A stretch of 62,364 bases of DNA. Source: Prevotella sp. GTDB lineage: Bacteria > Bacteroidota > Bacteroidia > Bacteroidales > Bacteroidaceae. The notes under the pieces were generated by a model. It worked only from the letters and a program-made list of their open reading frames with translations. It had not been told where the DNA came from and did no database searches. Location: contig JAGBJJ010000093.1 in assembly GCA_017934525.1 (NCBI GenBank), positions 1 through 62,364 of the forward strand. Reading direction: 5' to 3'. The first letter of the stretch is position 1. Each line of letters starts with the position of its first letter. Below, one piece after another: positions 32,458-41,106 of this stretch. Made by a program: the position numbers and the translations under genes.

Positions 32458-33420
32458 ATGGATCAGAGAACCGATTTGACTCAGTTTGCTGAGAAGATAG
32501 AACAGCTCAGGGAGCAGATAGCCCAGGTGGTGGTGGGGCAGCGCGACACCGTCGACCTGCTGCTCACAGCTGTTATTGCCAACGGTCATGTGCTCATTGA
32601 GGGCGTGCCCGGCGTGGCAAAGACGCTGCTGGCCCGCCTGCTGGCAAAGCTCATCGACGCGCGCTACAGTCGTGTGCAGTTCACGCCCGACCTCATGCCA
32701 AGTGACGTGCTGGGCACGAACGTGTTTAATATGAAGACACAGGACTTCGACTTCCATCGCGGTCCGGTCTTTGCTGACATCGTGCTTGTCGACGAGATTA
32801 ACCGCGCTCCGGCCAAGACGCAGGCCGCCCTCTTCGAGGTGATGGAGGAACGGCAGGTGACCGTCGACGGCATGACTCACCAGATGGGCGACTTCTACAC
32901 CATCCTGGCCACGCAGAACCCCGTGGAACAGGAGGGCACCTACAAGTTGCCCGAGGCCCAGACCGACCGCTTCATGATGAAGATTACTGTGGGCTATCCT
33001 TCGCTCGACGAGGAAGTGGAAATCTTGCGGCGCCATCATCAGAACCAGCGCCTCACGTCGCTCGACGGCATCAGTCCTATTCTGACGAAGAATGAGCTGA
33101 CGGAGCTGCGCCAGCGGCTGGACGACGTCTTCGTCGATGAGGCCATGATGCGCTACATCGCTGCCGTCGTGCAGCAAACGCGCCAGTCGAAGGCGGTGTT
33201 CCTCGGAGCCTCGCCGCGTGCGTCGGTGGCCCTGCTGCAGGCATCGAAGGCCTTCGCCCTGTTGCAGGGGCGCGATTTTGTAGCCCCCGATGATGTCCGT
33301 CGTGTGGCTCCCAGTGTGCTGCAGCATCGTCTCATCCTCACTGCCGAGGCGGAGATGGAGGGCGTCACGCCCTTGAAGGCCGTGCAGCGTCTGATGGAAA
33401 AGGTTGAGGTGCCTAAATAG
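32458..33420 (+). CDS. MoxR-family AAA+ ATPase
   Basis: 320 residues. Walker A is GVPGVAKT at about 49-56 (family consensus GxPGxAKT), Walker B VLVDEINRAP at about 110, sensor 1 ATQNPVEQEGT at about 150, sensor 2 SPRASVALLQASKA at about 255. MoxR ATPases act as chaperones that load or mature partner proteins, commonly a von Willebrand-like DUF58 protein encoded next door, as here. The gene lies 42 bp before DUF58. Its non-coding leader (32357-32457) shows no promoter box of good quality, so it is probably part of the upstream operon. Confidence 0.95.
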   Translation: MDQRTDLTQFAEKIEQLREQIAQVVVGQRDTVDLLLTAVIANGHVLIEGVPGVAKTLLARLLAKLIDARYSRVQFTPDLMPSDVLGTNVFNMKTQDFDFHRGPVFADIVLVDEINRAPAKTQAALFEVMEERQVTVDGMTHQMGDFYTILATQNPVEQEGTYKLPEAQTDRFMMKITVGYPSLDEEVEILRRHHQNQRLTSLDGISPILTKNELTELRQRLDDVFVDEAMMRYIAAVVQQTRQSKAVFLGASPRASVALLQASKAFALLQGRDFVAPDDVRRVAPSVLQHRLILTAEAEMEGVTPLKAVQRLMEKVEVPK

Positions 33421-33462
33421 TCATTCGATGAGCATGTCACGTTGTTCGTTAAATCAATTGTT

Positions 33463-34821
33463 ATGCTTTATCTGAGGCGACGATTCTACCTGCTGATGGT
33501 GGCGACAATCTTGGTGATTGCCGCAGGGGCGGCCGTACCCGCGCTCTACACCATCGGTAGGCTGATGTTCGTCATGCTTCTTCTTGCTGCCTGTGCTGAT
33601 ACGGCCTTGCTTTGGAGTCGCAGAGGCATCGTGGCCGAGCGGCTGATGAGCGACCGCTTCTCCAATGGCGACGAGAACCCCGTGCGCATCCATTTGGAGA
33701 GTACCTATCCTTTTGCAGTCAGCCTGCAGGTGGTCGATGAGATTCCTTTTGTCTTCCAGCGGCGCGACGTCAGCTTTGCTGTACGGCTCGGAAAGCAGGC
33801 TGACGCCTATGTGCGCTATGCGCTGACGCCGACGAAGCGGGGCGTCTATGGCTTCGGCTTCATCCGCGTGTTCACTGCTACCAGCCTGGGTCTCGTGGAG
33901 CGCCGCTTCACCTGCGGCATGCCGCGCGACGTGAAAGTCTATCCTTCTTATCTCATGTTGCGGCAGTATGAGCTGCTGGCCATGAGCAGTCAGCTCACTG
34001 AGATGGGCATCAAGCGCATACGTCGCATAGGGCATAACACCGACTTCGAGCAGATAAAAAACTACGTTCAGGGCGATGACTACCGCGTCATCAACTGGCG
34101 AGCCACCGCCCGCAGGCATGAGCTCATGGTCAACGTCTACCAGGAGGAACGCTCGCAGCAGGTCTATAGTATCATCGACAAGGGGCGTATGATGCAGCAG
34201 TCCTTTACAACCGACGGCGCAGCGCGTGCTGCAGCATCGGCCACAGCCGAGCCGCAGCAGTCTATGACATTGCTCGACTATGCCATCAATGCCTCGCTTG
34301 TGCTCTCGTTTGTGGCTGTCAACAAGCAGGACCGTGCCGGACTCATCACCTTCAGCGACCACTTTGACACCTTCTTGCCAGCCTCGCGGCAGGGCGGGAG
34401 TATGCACACGATGCAGGAAATGCTCTACGCTGAGCAGACCGACTTCCGTGAATCTGACTTCTCCGCGCTCCTGACGGGCATCACGCGCCACGTCAGTCAC
34501 CGTTCGTTGCTTGTGCTCTTCACGTCGTTCCCGTCGATGACGGCCCTGCGCCGCCAACTGGGCTACCTGCGACAGATAGGCCAGCGCCATCGGCTGCTCG
34601 TGGTATTCTTCGAAGACGATGAACTGCGGCAGAAACTTTCCACGAAGCCCCGCACCACGGAAGACTACTATCAGCATGTCGTGACTGAGGGCTTTCTCCA
34701 CGAGCAGCACCTGGTGGTGCGCACGTTGCGGCAGTATGGCATACAGTCGCTGCTCACGTCGCCCCGCCATCTCTCCGTGGGTGTCATCAATAAGTATCTT
34801 GAGATAAAGTCGCGCCTCTGA
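33463..34821 (+). CDS. DUF58 (von Willebrand-like) protein
   Basis: 452 residues from the ATG at 33463 (MLYLRRRFYLLMV); a TTG at 33442 is possible but adds residues before the first helix. Two membrane helices are at about 10-30 and 32-52. About 60-170 is a beta domain (NPVRIHLESTYPFAVSLQV). The DUF58 signature is at about 200-235: IKNYVQGDDYRVINWRATAR then ELMVNVYQEERSQQVY. The VWA-like remainder has IIDKGRMM and DRAGLITFSD. In related systems such proteins are clients of MoxR. The last gene of the operon; the lactate permease gene ends 20 bp downstream on the other strand, with no obvious terminator between. Confidence 0.9.
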   Translation: MLYLRRRFYLLMVATILVIAAGAAVPALYTIGRLMFVMLLLAACADTALLWSRRGIVAERLMSDRFSNGDENPVRIHLESTYPFAVSLQVVDEIPFVFQRRDVSFAVRLGKQADAYVRYALTPTKRGVYGFGFIRVFTATSLGLVERRFTCGMPRDVKVYPSYLMLRQYELLAMSSQLTEMGIKRIRRIGHNTDFEQIKNYVQGDDYRVINWRATARRHELMVNVYQEERSQQVYSIIDKGRMMQQSFTTDGAARAAASATAEPQQSMTLLDYAINASLVLSFVAVNKQDRAGLITFSDHFDTFLPASRQGGSMHTMQEMLYAEQTDFRESDFSALLTGITRHVSHRSLLVLFTSFPSMTALRRQLGYLRQIGQRHRLLVVFFEDDELRQKLSTKPRTTEDYYQHVVTEGFLHEQHLVVRTLRQYGIQSLLTSPRHLSVGVINKYLEIKSRL

Positions 34822-34841
34822 CGGCGCTGTCGGCAGGTGTG

Positions 34842-36401
34842 CTACACGGCGAAGAAGACCATCAGTCCGCCGATGACGATATAGATGAGGGCATAGGGTA
34901 GGGCAGAGCGCAGTATCTCGCCGTCCTTACCCTGCATGTCGCAGGCCGCCGTGGCAATGGCAATAGACTGCGGTGAGATCATCTTGCCGCCCGTGGCGCC
35001 CGTCGTGTTGGCAGCCACCAACCAGTTGGTTTCGCTGCCGGGGGCATAGCCCAGTTGGCCGGCCACGTTGGCCTGCAGCTTGGCAAAGAGGATGTTCGAC
35101 GATGTATCGCTGCCCGTCACGAATGTGCCGATGGCACCGATGAGCGGGGCAAAGAACGGATAGAACGACCCCGTGATGGCCACCAGCCCCGATGCGATGG
35201 CAGCAATCATGCCCGAATAGTTCATGATTGACGCGAGGGCGATGAGCGAGATGATGGTGATGACGGTGTTGCGCAGGTTGACCACCGTGCGGGCCAACAC
35301 CACCATGAGTCGCTTCAGCGACAGGCCCTGTATCAGTCCGCCAATGGTGGCACCGAGGAAGAGCATCAGTCCGGCGTTGCTAATCCAGCCGAACTTAAAT
35401 GTGGTGCCGATGACGGGCAGCGGTACTGCCGTCACCAGGTGGCTCTTCAGAAACTGATTCACTGGCGGGCATAAGGCACCCGAGACGAGAATGAACACCA
35501 ATATAAAGAGGTAGACGCTCCAGGCGCGGAAGGTCTCAGCCATTGTGTAGCTCTTGGCGTTCTCCATCTTCGCCTTGCGCGGCACAAAGAGCTTGGTGTA
35601 AATGATGATGGCCACGATGGCTGCCACGCTGCCGAGGATGGCGGGCGTCTCAGCACCCAAGTAGCGGGCGCACAGATACTGCACTGCCACAGAGATGAGG
35701 CCCGTCCACAGTGCCAGCGTGATGTTCTTCTTCCATGCCTTCTTGTCGGTCAGCCAGAGGATGATGAACGGCAGCAGGACAAACAGCGGCGACAGCTGCA
35801 GCACGGCGAAGGCCGAAATCTCGCGAATCACCTCGGGCGAGGCCGCACCGCCGGGGGCCACCTCGTTGCACAGCGTTGTCACCGGCACGCCCACGGCGCC
35901 GAAGCCCGTGGCTACCGTGTTGCCTATCAGTGCCACCAGGGCTGAGAACATAGGCTTGAAGCCCAGTCCGATGAGGATGGCGGCGGGGATGGCCACAGCC
36001 GTGCCAAAGCCGGCCATGCCTTCAAGCAGTCCGCCGAAACCCCACACGAGCATCAGCACCAGCACCCCACGGTCGTCGGTGAACGACGTGAACTGCTGCT
36101 TGATGACCTCTATCTGTTTCGACTCCACCAGTATATTGTAGCTGTAGATAGCCATCAATATAATAATAAGGATGGGGAAGACAGCCTTCAGCACCCCCTC
36201 GACGAAAGCCCATCCCACGATGCCGTATACCGATGTATCGCTCAGGTTGTCGGGAATCATGTGGAGCGCAGGGGTGGCGAAGAGGGCCAGCAGGGCAGTT
36301 ACGATAAGTGAGATGAGCGCACTCTTGTGGCCCGGCATCTTCAGACCGAGCATCAGTACGAAGAGCAGCACGATGGGAATGATTGCGATGATTACAGTCA
36401 T
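34842..36401 (-). CDS. lctP: L-lactate permease
   Basis: 519 residues with 12-14 membrane segments. Family motifs include LVWGFGGLLEGMAGFGTAVA, with the GFGxxxE-x-x-A-G-F-G-x-A-x-A core, and a C-terminal block with GSDTSSNILFAKLQ and AANTTGATGGKMISPQS, both conserved in LctP/GlcA lactate and glycolate transporters. It moves lactate with protons across the inner membrane. The gene is divergent from lutABC across a 212-bp intergenic region, so lactate uptake and oxidation are likely expressed together. A promoter box lies about 45 bp upstream. Confidence 0.94.
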   Translation of the reverse strand: MTVIIAIIPIVLLFVLMLGLKMPGHKSALISLIVTALLALFATPALHMIPDNLSDTSVYGIVGWAFVEGVLKAVFPILIIILMAIYSYNILVESKQIEVIKQQFTSFTDDRGVLVLMLVWGFGGLLEGMAGFGTAVAIPAAILIGLGFKPMFSALVALIGNTVATGFGAVGVPVTTLCNEVAPGGAASPEVIREISAFAVLQLSPLFVLLPFIILWLTDKKAWKKNITLALWTGLISVAVQYLCARYLGAETPAILGSVAAIVAIIIYTKLFVPRKAKMENAKSYTMAETFRAWSVYLFILVFILVSGALCPPVNQFLKSHLVTAVPLPVIGTTFKFGWISNAGLMLFLGATIGGLIQGLSLKRLMVVLARTVVNLRNTVITIISLIALASIMNYSGMIAAIASGLVAITGSFYPFFAPLIGAIGTFVTGSDTSSNILFAKLQANVAGQLGYAPGSETNWLVAANTTGATGGKMISPQSIAIATAACDMQGKDGEILRSALPYALIYIVIGGLMVFFAV

Positions 36402-36445
36402 AATTGGGTAGATGTTTTTAGGGTTGTCAGTAAAAAAAGTAACTG

Positions 36446-36453
36446 CAAAAGTA
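36446..36453 (-). promoter_or_regulatory. lctP: Promoter of the lactate permease gene
   Basis: TACTTTTG on the minus strand, with the identical octamer used as the -7 box of the divergent lutA promoter. No convincing -33 box. The leader is about 40 nt. Confidence 0.6.
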
Positions 36454-36524
36454 CGGAATATTTTTGAGAACTCGATGCTTTTAATCTAAATAAATCATAA
36501 AAATGTAAGGAATAACGTGTATTT

Positions 36525-36557
36525 CTTGCGGAAATATAAGAATTTTTATTACTTTTG
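36525..36557 (+). promoter_or_regulatory. lutA: Promoter of lutABC
   Basis: CTTG (36525-36528), 21 bp, then TACTTTTG (36550-36557). The leader to the ATG at 36614 is about 50 nt. Confidence 0.65.
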
Positions 36558-36613
36558 CGCTAAAATCGTTACAAGACAAATACTAACCTTCTAATTGTCA
36601 AATCGTCAATCGT

Positions 36614-37351
36614 ATGAAGATAGGACTTTTTATTCCATGCTATGTAGACGCCGTCTTTCCTGAAGTGGGCGTGGCTACCTATAAGCTGCTCAAGCATCTG
36701 GGGCTCGACGTGACATATCCGATGGGGCAGACCTGCTGCGGCCAGCCCATGGCCAACGCTGGCTTTGAGTCGCAGGCGGTGCCTCTGGCAGAGAAATTTG
36801 AAGACAAGTTTGCGCAGTTCGACTATGTGGTGGCACCGTCGGTGAGCTGCACGGCCTTTGTGAAGCTCAACTATCCGCGCCTGCTCAAGGGGCGTCACGA
36901 GTGCCTCACGGCCGGAAAGATTATGGACGTCGTCGAGTTCCTCCACGATGTTGTCAAGGTCAGCCAGCCTTTAGGCCGCTTCCCCCACAAGGTGAGCCTC
37001 CACAACTCGTGCCACGGTGTGCGCGAGCTGGGGCTCTCCTCGCCTTCTGAGATGCATGTGGCTCCGTTCAATAAGATTAAAGACCTGCTCAGCCTGGTCG
37101 ACGGCATCGAGGTGGTAGAGCCCGAGCGTCCTGACGAGTGTTGCGGTTTCGGTGGCATGTTTGCCATCGAGGAGACCGCAGTGTCGGCTCAGATGGGGCG
37201 CGACAAGGTAGAGCGCCACATACAGACGGGTGCCCGGTACGTCACGGGGCCCGACTGCTCGTGTCTGATGCACATGGCCGGTGTGGCCCAAAAGCAGGGC
37301 TTGAAGATTGAGTTCAAACACGTAGTTGAAATATTAGCAAGCGGATTATGA
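36614..37351 (+). CDS. lutA: Lactate utilization protein A (CCG-domain Fe-S protein)
   Basis: 245 residues, the usual length. Two cysteine-rich CCG domains: the first has TCCGQPMANAG at about residue 39, preceded by FIPCYVDAVFPEV; the second has DECCGFGGMF at about 175, plus SCTAF and NSCHGVRELGL. With LutB and LutC it forms the iron-sulfur complex that oxidises L-lactate to pyruvate, passing electrons to the respiratory chain. It overlaps lutB by 4 bp (ATGA), and its promoter diverges from the lactate permease promoter. Confidence 0.94.
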   Translation: MKIGLFIPCYVDAVFPEVGVATYKLLKHLGLDVTYPMGQTCCGQPMANAGFESQAVPLAEKFEDKFAQFDYVVAPSVSCTAFVKLNYPRLLKGRHECLTAGKIMDVVEFLHDVVKVSQPLGRFPHKVSLHNSCHGVRELGLSSPSEMHVAPFNKIKDLLSLVDGIEVVEPERPDECCGFGGMFAIEETAVSAQMGRDKVERHIQTGARYVTGPDCSCLMHMAGVAQKQGLKIEFKHVVEILASGL

Positions 37352-38715
37352 AACAGCATAGAACAGCAGCAAAAGAGTTCCTGAAGAACCAGCAATATGC
37401 CAAATGGCACGACAACACCTTCTGGAGTGTGCGCTCGAAGCGCGACAACATGGCGCAGGGGCTCGACGAGTGGGAGCAGCTGCGCGAGAAGGCATCGGCC
37501 ATCAAGCGTCATACCATCACCCACCTCGATGAGTATCTGGAGCAGTTCTCGGCTAATGCTGAGAAGAACGGCTGCATCGTACACTGGGCCAAGGACGCAC
37601 AGGAGTTCAACGAGATTGTATATGGAATCTTGAAAGACCACGGCGTGAAAAAGATGGTGAAGTCGAAGTCGATGCTCACCGAAGAGTGCGAGATGAACCC
37701 TTACCTCGAGGAGCGCGGCATTGAGATAGTGGAGACCGACCTCGGCGAGCGCATCATCCAGCTGAAGGGGCAGAAACCCTCGCACATCGTTATGCCTGCC
37801 ATCCACCTGAACCACGACGACGTGGGCGAGCTCTTCGAGGAGAAGCTCGGCACGGAGAAGGGCAACCACGATCCTACCTATCTTACATATATGGCGCGCC
37901 TCTCGCTGCGCAACGAGTTTCTCACTGCCGATGCCGGCATGACCGGCGCCAACTTCGGCATTGCGGCCACGGGCGACATTGTGGTATGCACCAACGAAGG
38001 CAATGCCGACATGTCGACCTCGTGCCCCAAGCTGCACATCGCAGCCATCGGGCTGGAGAAGGTCATACCCGACTATGAGAGTCTGGCCGTATTCCAGCGC
38101 ATGCTCTGCCGTGCCGGCACTGGCCAGCCCACTACCACCTATACCTCGCACTTCCGCAAGGCCCGCCCCACGGCTGAGCCGATGCACATTATCCTCGTGG
38201 ACAACGGCCGTTCGGAGTGGATTGCCGACCCCGATCACTGGGAGGTGCTGAAGTGCATACGCTGCGGCTCGTGCATGAACACCTGCCCCGTCTATCGCCG
38301 TTCGGGCGGCTACTCCTACAGCTACTTCATACCCGGCCCTGTAGGCATCAACCTGGGTATGCTGCGCGATGTGAAGCAGCACTCGGGCAATGTCTCAGCC
38401 TGCACGCTCTGCCTGAGCTGCCAGACCGTCTGCCCGGTGAAGATTGACCTGGGCGACCAGATATATAAGTGGCGCCAGAAACTCGACTCCTTTGGCACCG
38501 CCAACCCCGAGAAGAAACTTATCTGTCGTGGCATGGGTATACTCTACGGGTCGTCGGCCGTCTACAAGATGGCTACTGCCGTGTCGCCCCTGGCTAACAT
38601 AGTGCCGTCTTTCATCATGAACTGTGGCCTGAATCCCTGGGCTGAGGGCCACGAGATGATGAAATTCCCCAAGAAACCGTTCCACAGCGTCATCAAGGAC
38701 ATTGAGAAGAAATAG
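37348..38715 (+). CDS. lutB: Lactate utilization protein B (Fe-S protein)
   Basis: 455 residues. About 60-290 is the LUD domain, with KKMVKSKSMLTEECEMN, TGANFGIAATGDIVVCTNEGN and RPTAEPMHIILVDNGRS. Two 4Fe-4S clusters are bound by CIRCGSCMNTCPVYRR at about 308 and CTLCLSCQTVCPVKIDLG at about 354. The C-terminal helices (about 380-455) include LICRGMGILYGSSAVYKM. It is the electron-transferring centre of the LutABC lactate oxidation complex. It is coupled to lutA and is separated from lutC by 64 bp of AT-rich repeat-like sequence. Confidence 0.95.
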   Translation: MKQHRTAAKEFLKNQQYAKWHDNTFWSVRSKRDNMAQGLDEWEQLREKASAIKRHTITHLDEYLEQFSANAEKNGCIVHWAKDAQEFNEIVYGILKDHGVKKMVKSKSMLTEECEMNPYLEERGIEIVETDLGERIIQLKGQKPSHIVMPAIHLNHDDVGELFEEKLGTEKGNHDPTYLTYMARLSLRNEFLTADAGMTGANFGIAATGDIVVCTNEGNADMSTSCPKLHIAAIGLEKVIPDYESLAVFQRMLCRAGTGQPTTTYTSHFRKARPTAEPMHIILVDNGRSEWIADPDHWEVLKCIRCGSCMNTCPVYRRSGGYSYSYFIPGPVGINLGMLRDVKQHSGNVSACTLCLSCQTVCPVKIDLGDQIYKWRQKLDSFGTANPEKKLICRGMGILYGSSAVYKMATAVSPLANIVPSFIMNCGLNPWAEGHEMMKFPKKPFHSVIKDIEKK

Positions 38716-38779
38716 AAGATATGGCGTCACAGCGAAAAAACGTCATAACGAATAATGCAAAATAACAACGAAGAAAGCA

Positions 38780-39370
38780 ATGTCTAACAAAGAAGATATA
38801 CTGAAAAGAATCAGGGCCAACGTGCGCGAGAAGTACGACATGCCCGACCTGAGTGACATTCGTGCCATCACCTATGCCGACCCGCTGGCACAGTTTGTCA
38901 GCATGAGCCAGAGCGTAGGCGGCAAGGTCGTGGAGCTGGCCGGCCGCGATATCAACGAGCTGGTGCGCGAGCTCTATCCTGATGCCAAGGAGATAGCCTC
39001 CAACCTGCCCGAGGTGACCATCGCCACCCGCAATCCCGACACCGCAGAGTCGGCACAGGCCCTCAACGGCACCGACGTGGGCATCATCCGTGGTCAGTTC
39101 GGTGTGGCTGAGAATGGCTGCATCTGGATTCCGCAGACGATGAAAGAGAAGGCCGTGTGCTTTATCTCCGAGAACCTCGTCATACTGCTGCCCAAGTCGC
39201 AGATAGTCAATAATATGCACGAGGCTTACCGGCGCATAGACTTCGACGGCACCTACGATGGCTACGGCACCTTCATCAGTGGCCCTTCGAAGACGGCCGA
39301 CATCGCTCAGGTGCTCGTCATGGGTGCCCAGGCTGCCCGCAGCGTCACCGTGGTGCTGCTGCCCGAGTAG
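38780..39370 (+). CDS. lutC: Lactate utilization protein C (LUD domain)
   Basis: 196 residues, forming a single LUD (DUF162) domain: GTDVGIIRGQFGVAENGCIW in the centre and GTYDGYGTFISGPSKTADIA then VLVMGAQAARSVTVVLLPE at the end. In known LutC proteins a conserved GPSKTADI block is diagnostic, as here. It completes the lactate oxidation complex with lutAB. The downstream 39371-39740 gap contains a lone dyad unit, two hairpins and a start-less coding-like frame on the other strand. Confidence 0.92.
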   Translation: MSNKEDILKRIRANVREKYDMPDLSDIRAITYADPLAQFVSMSQSVGGKVVELAGRDINELVRELYPDAKEIASNLPEVTIATRNPDTAESAQALNGTDVGIIRGQFGVAENGCIWIPQTMKEKAVCFISENLVILLPKSQIVNNMHEAYRRIDFDGTYDGYGTFISGPSKTADIAQVLVMGAQAARSVTVVLLPE

Positions 39371-39396
39371 GGCGCCTATGCCCTCTTCGGAGGTGT

Positions 39397-39414
39397 ATTC
39401 TGACCGGAATTTCA
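39397..39414. repeat. Single unit of the GGCC dyad family
   Basis: ATTCTGACCGGAATTTCA agrees at 17 of 18 positions with the first unit of the array at 10069-10086; the GGCC centre is changed to GACC. It lies 27 bp after the lutC stop. A small hairpin (TTTGGGG, 39424-39430, with CCCCAAA, 39437-39443) follows. Confidence 0.6.
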
Positions 39415-39452
39415 CACCAAAGTTTTGGGGCAGACACCCCAAAGCGGCGTGT

Positions 39453-39502
39453 AAAACGAAAAAACGTGGACAGCATCGGTGCAAGGCCGATGACTGTCCA
39501 CG
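39453..39502 (-). terminator. Hairpin with T-run on the minus strand
   Basis: CGTGGACAG-CATCGG (39465-39479) pairs with CCGATG-A-CTGTCCACG (39487-39502), a 15-bp stem with one bulged A. On the minus strand it is followed by GTTTTTTCGTTTTAC, so it should end transcripts from the VOC and acyltransferase genes. Confidence 0.7.
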
Positions 39503-39527
39503 AAAGGTTGTGGGGCAATGGCAGCGG

Positions 39528-39740
39528 CTATTCCGTCAGTTCCTCTATCGGGTCGGTGATGTCCTGATAGTGGCGCTGTGTCTTGAGATGGACTCTCAGG
39601 CTTGTGACGGCTCTGAGGATGCCGCCATAGATGCCGCCATAGAAGGCAGTGGAAAATTTTTTGTCATTGTCGTGCCAGTCGGATGAAAGTTTCTGCTCAT
39701 TTGACGCAGGGACGGTATGAAAAACTACACGAACATAGAA
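39528..39740 (-). pseudogene. Coding-like frame without a start codon (remnant or unusual gene)
   Basis: Directly after the VOC stop codon, in the same frame, 70 codons stay open to a TAG at 39530-39528. The codons use C or G heavily at the third position, as real genes here do, and the product looks protein-like (SSDWHDNDKKFSTAFYGG; then LRVHLKTQRHYQDITDP, ending IEELTE). No ATG, GTG or TTG exists in this frame before the protein-like part. It may be the 3' piece of a degraded gene or of a once longer VOC protein, or it may use a rare start. I do not recognise the family. The terminator hairpin lies just past its stop, supporting that it was a transcribed gene end. Confidence 0.45.
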
Positions 39741-40136
39741 TTATTCTTTCTCTTCATACAGCTCGATGGGAAGACCGTCGGGGTCTTGAAAGAAGAAAAA
39801 CTGTCTGCCGGTGTATTCGTCTGTCCTGATGTCCTCATGTGAAATGCCGAGGGCCTCGAGCTCCCGTGCGGCCTCGGCTATGCTGCTCACCCCGAAAGCC
39901 AGATGGCGCAGACCTGCTGCTTCGGGATGCGTGGGCCGCGGCGGTGGAGAAGGAAACGAGAAAAGCTCTATCACATACTCTTCGTCCAGGGCAAGATCGG
40001 CCTTATACGACTGTCGCCCGGCGCGATAATGCTCGGCGAGCACGCGCAGGCCGAGTATGCGGGTGTAGAAGTAGAGGCTCTTCTGATAGTCGGAGCAGAT
40101 GATGGCGATGTGGTGTACTTTGTTAAGATGCAGCAT
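39741..40136 (-). CDS. VOC-family metalloprotein (glyoxalase-like, YaeR type)
   Basis: 131 residues with the two beta-alpha-beta-beta-beta units of the vicinal oxygen chelate fold. Expected metal ligands are H9 or H10 (VHHIAIICSDY), a Glu in EYVIELFSF, a His in LRHLAFGVSS and a Glu in LPIELYEEK. The short length and FYTRILGLRVLAEHYR match the YaeR/GloA2 group, whose substrate is not known; methylmalonyl-CoA epimerase is another relative but less like it. The start overlaps the preceding acyltransferase gene by 14 bp, so translation is coupled. In-frame coding-like sequence continues beyond its stop. Confidence 0.85.
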   Translation of the reverse strand: MLHLNKVHHIAIICSDYQKSLYFYTRILGLRVLAEHYRAGRQSYKADLALDEEYVIELFSFPSPPPRPTHPEAAGLRHLAFGVSSIAEAARELEALGISHEDIRTDEYTGRQFFFFQDPDGLPIELYEEKE

Positions 40137-40737
40137 GGCTTACGGCGGAGTCTTGTTCTACGAGTTGCAGGCGCCCTACGATGGTGTTGGGCTTGAGCAG
40201 CGTGCCCGGCGATAGCACGGCGTTGGCACCGATTCGGCAGCCATCGCCTACGAGGGAGCCGGATTTACTCAGATGCGTGCAGAGGCGCTGTCCGCCATGC
40301 CACACGTAGACCGTGTCGTCGCTGCGCTCATTATAGTGGTTGGCGAGTATAGCCCCCGCCTCGATGTTCACGTCGTGGCCGATGATGCTGTCGCCGATGA
40401 AGTTGAAGTGTGCCACGGCGCTGCCTTCGAGCACCACCGAGGTCTTCACTTCGCAGCTGATGCCGATTTTGGCGCCCGGAGCCAGAAACACACCGCCGCG
40501 CAGGTAGGAGTTGGAGCCTACGAAGCAGCCGGCCGAGATGATGGCCGGAGCTTTGATGGTGACGTTGTGGCCGATGACGGCAGTCTTGTGTATGGCCACG
40601 CCGTCAGCGATGTTGTAGTCATTGTCAAGTTTCTCAATGAGTCTGTCGATGGTTGGGCAGAGATGGCTGACAACAGACCATGGCTGTTGCTCTTCAAATG
40701 GGAAAGCACTTGGTTGTATGATAAATTCCTGAATCAT
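40123..40737 (-). CDS. Left-handed beta-helix acyltransferase (GlmU C-terminus-like)
   Basis: About 204 residues from the ATG at 40737 (MIQEFIIQPSAF). ATGs at 40785 and 40764 are too close to or upstream of the predicted promoter. After about 55 residues of helical N-terminus, hexapeptide repeats run from about 58 to 190 (AIHKTAVIGHNVTIKAPAII, LAPGAKIGISCEVKTSVV, GDSIIGHDVNIEAGAIL, VGDGCRIGANAVLSPG), interrupted by an NHYNERSDDTVYVWHGG loop. The fold is that of sugar-phosphate O- or N-acyltransferases such as the C-terminal half of GlmU, without a nucleotidyltransferase domain. The substrate is unknown. It forms an operon with the VOC gene. Confidence 0.8.
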   Translation of the reverse strand: MIQEFIIQPSAFPFEEQQPWSVVSHLCPTIDRLIEKLDNDYNIADGVAIHKTAVIGHNVTIKAPAIISAGCFVGSNSYLRGGVFLAPGAKIGISCEVKTSVVLEGSAVAHFNFIGDSIIGHDVNIEAGAILANHYNERSDDTVYVWHGGQRLCTHLSKSGSLVGDGCRIGANAVLSPGTLLKPNTIVGRLQLVEQDSAVSHAAS

Positions 40738-40774
40738 ATAAATACTTGGTTTGTCTGAATGCATTAATTGACTG

Positions 40775-40782
40775 CAAAGATA
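40775..40782 (-). promoter_or_regulatory. Promoter of the acyltransferase-VOC operon
   Basis: TATCTTTG on the minus strand, about 38 bp before the chosen start at 40737. There is no clear -33 box. Confidence 0.55.
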
Positions 40783-40954
40783 CAAAATGGTTCTTGAAAA
40801 TTATATATTTGGCTGGCAAAAAACTGATTTCCTATGCTTTAAATTCCGTTGACATGGGGAGTAATTGTTAATTAAACTGAGGGGAAAAACAGATTATTTT
40901 TCGTAAAGAAATGAAAAATATCGACAAAAATAATGATATATAAAAAATAATTCG

Positions 40955-40962
40955 TATCTTTG
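40955..40962 (+). promoter_or_regulatory. Promoter of the exopolysaccharide operon
   Basis: TATCTTTG is a perfect -7 box in a very AT-rich region; no TTTG at the usual distance. It implies a leader RNA of about 215 nt before upxY at 41185. The 40786-40954 stretch upstream is AT-rich with nothing else recognised, and no inverted repeats flank the promoter. Confidence 0.65.
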
Positions 40963-41106
40963 CAAAAATTAACGATGGCACTATGCAGTAATATATACAA
41001 TTACTTAATGAATCTTTATATTGTATTCGCGGTGCCTACAATATTTCATAACGAGGCTGAACTTAACTTATAGTGAAACTATATTATTACGAAGACTATT
41101 CTATAA

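Noticed and set aside
33454-34770. Minus-strand frame opposite DUF58
   Set aside because: No recognisable domain; DUF58 motifs are clear on the plus strand.
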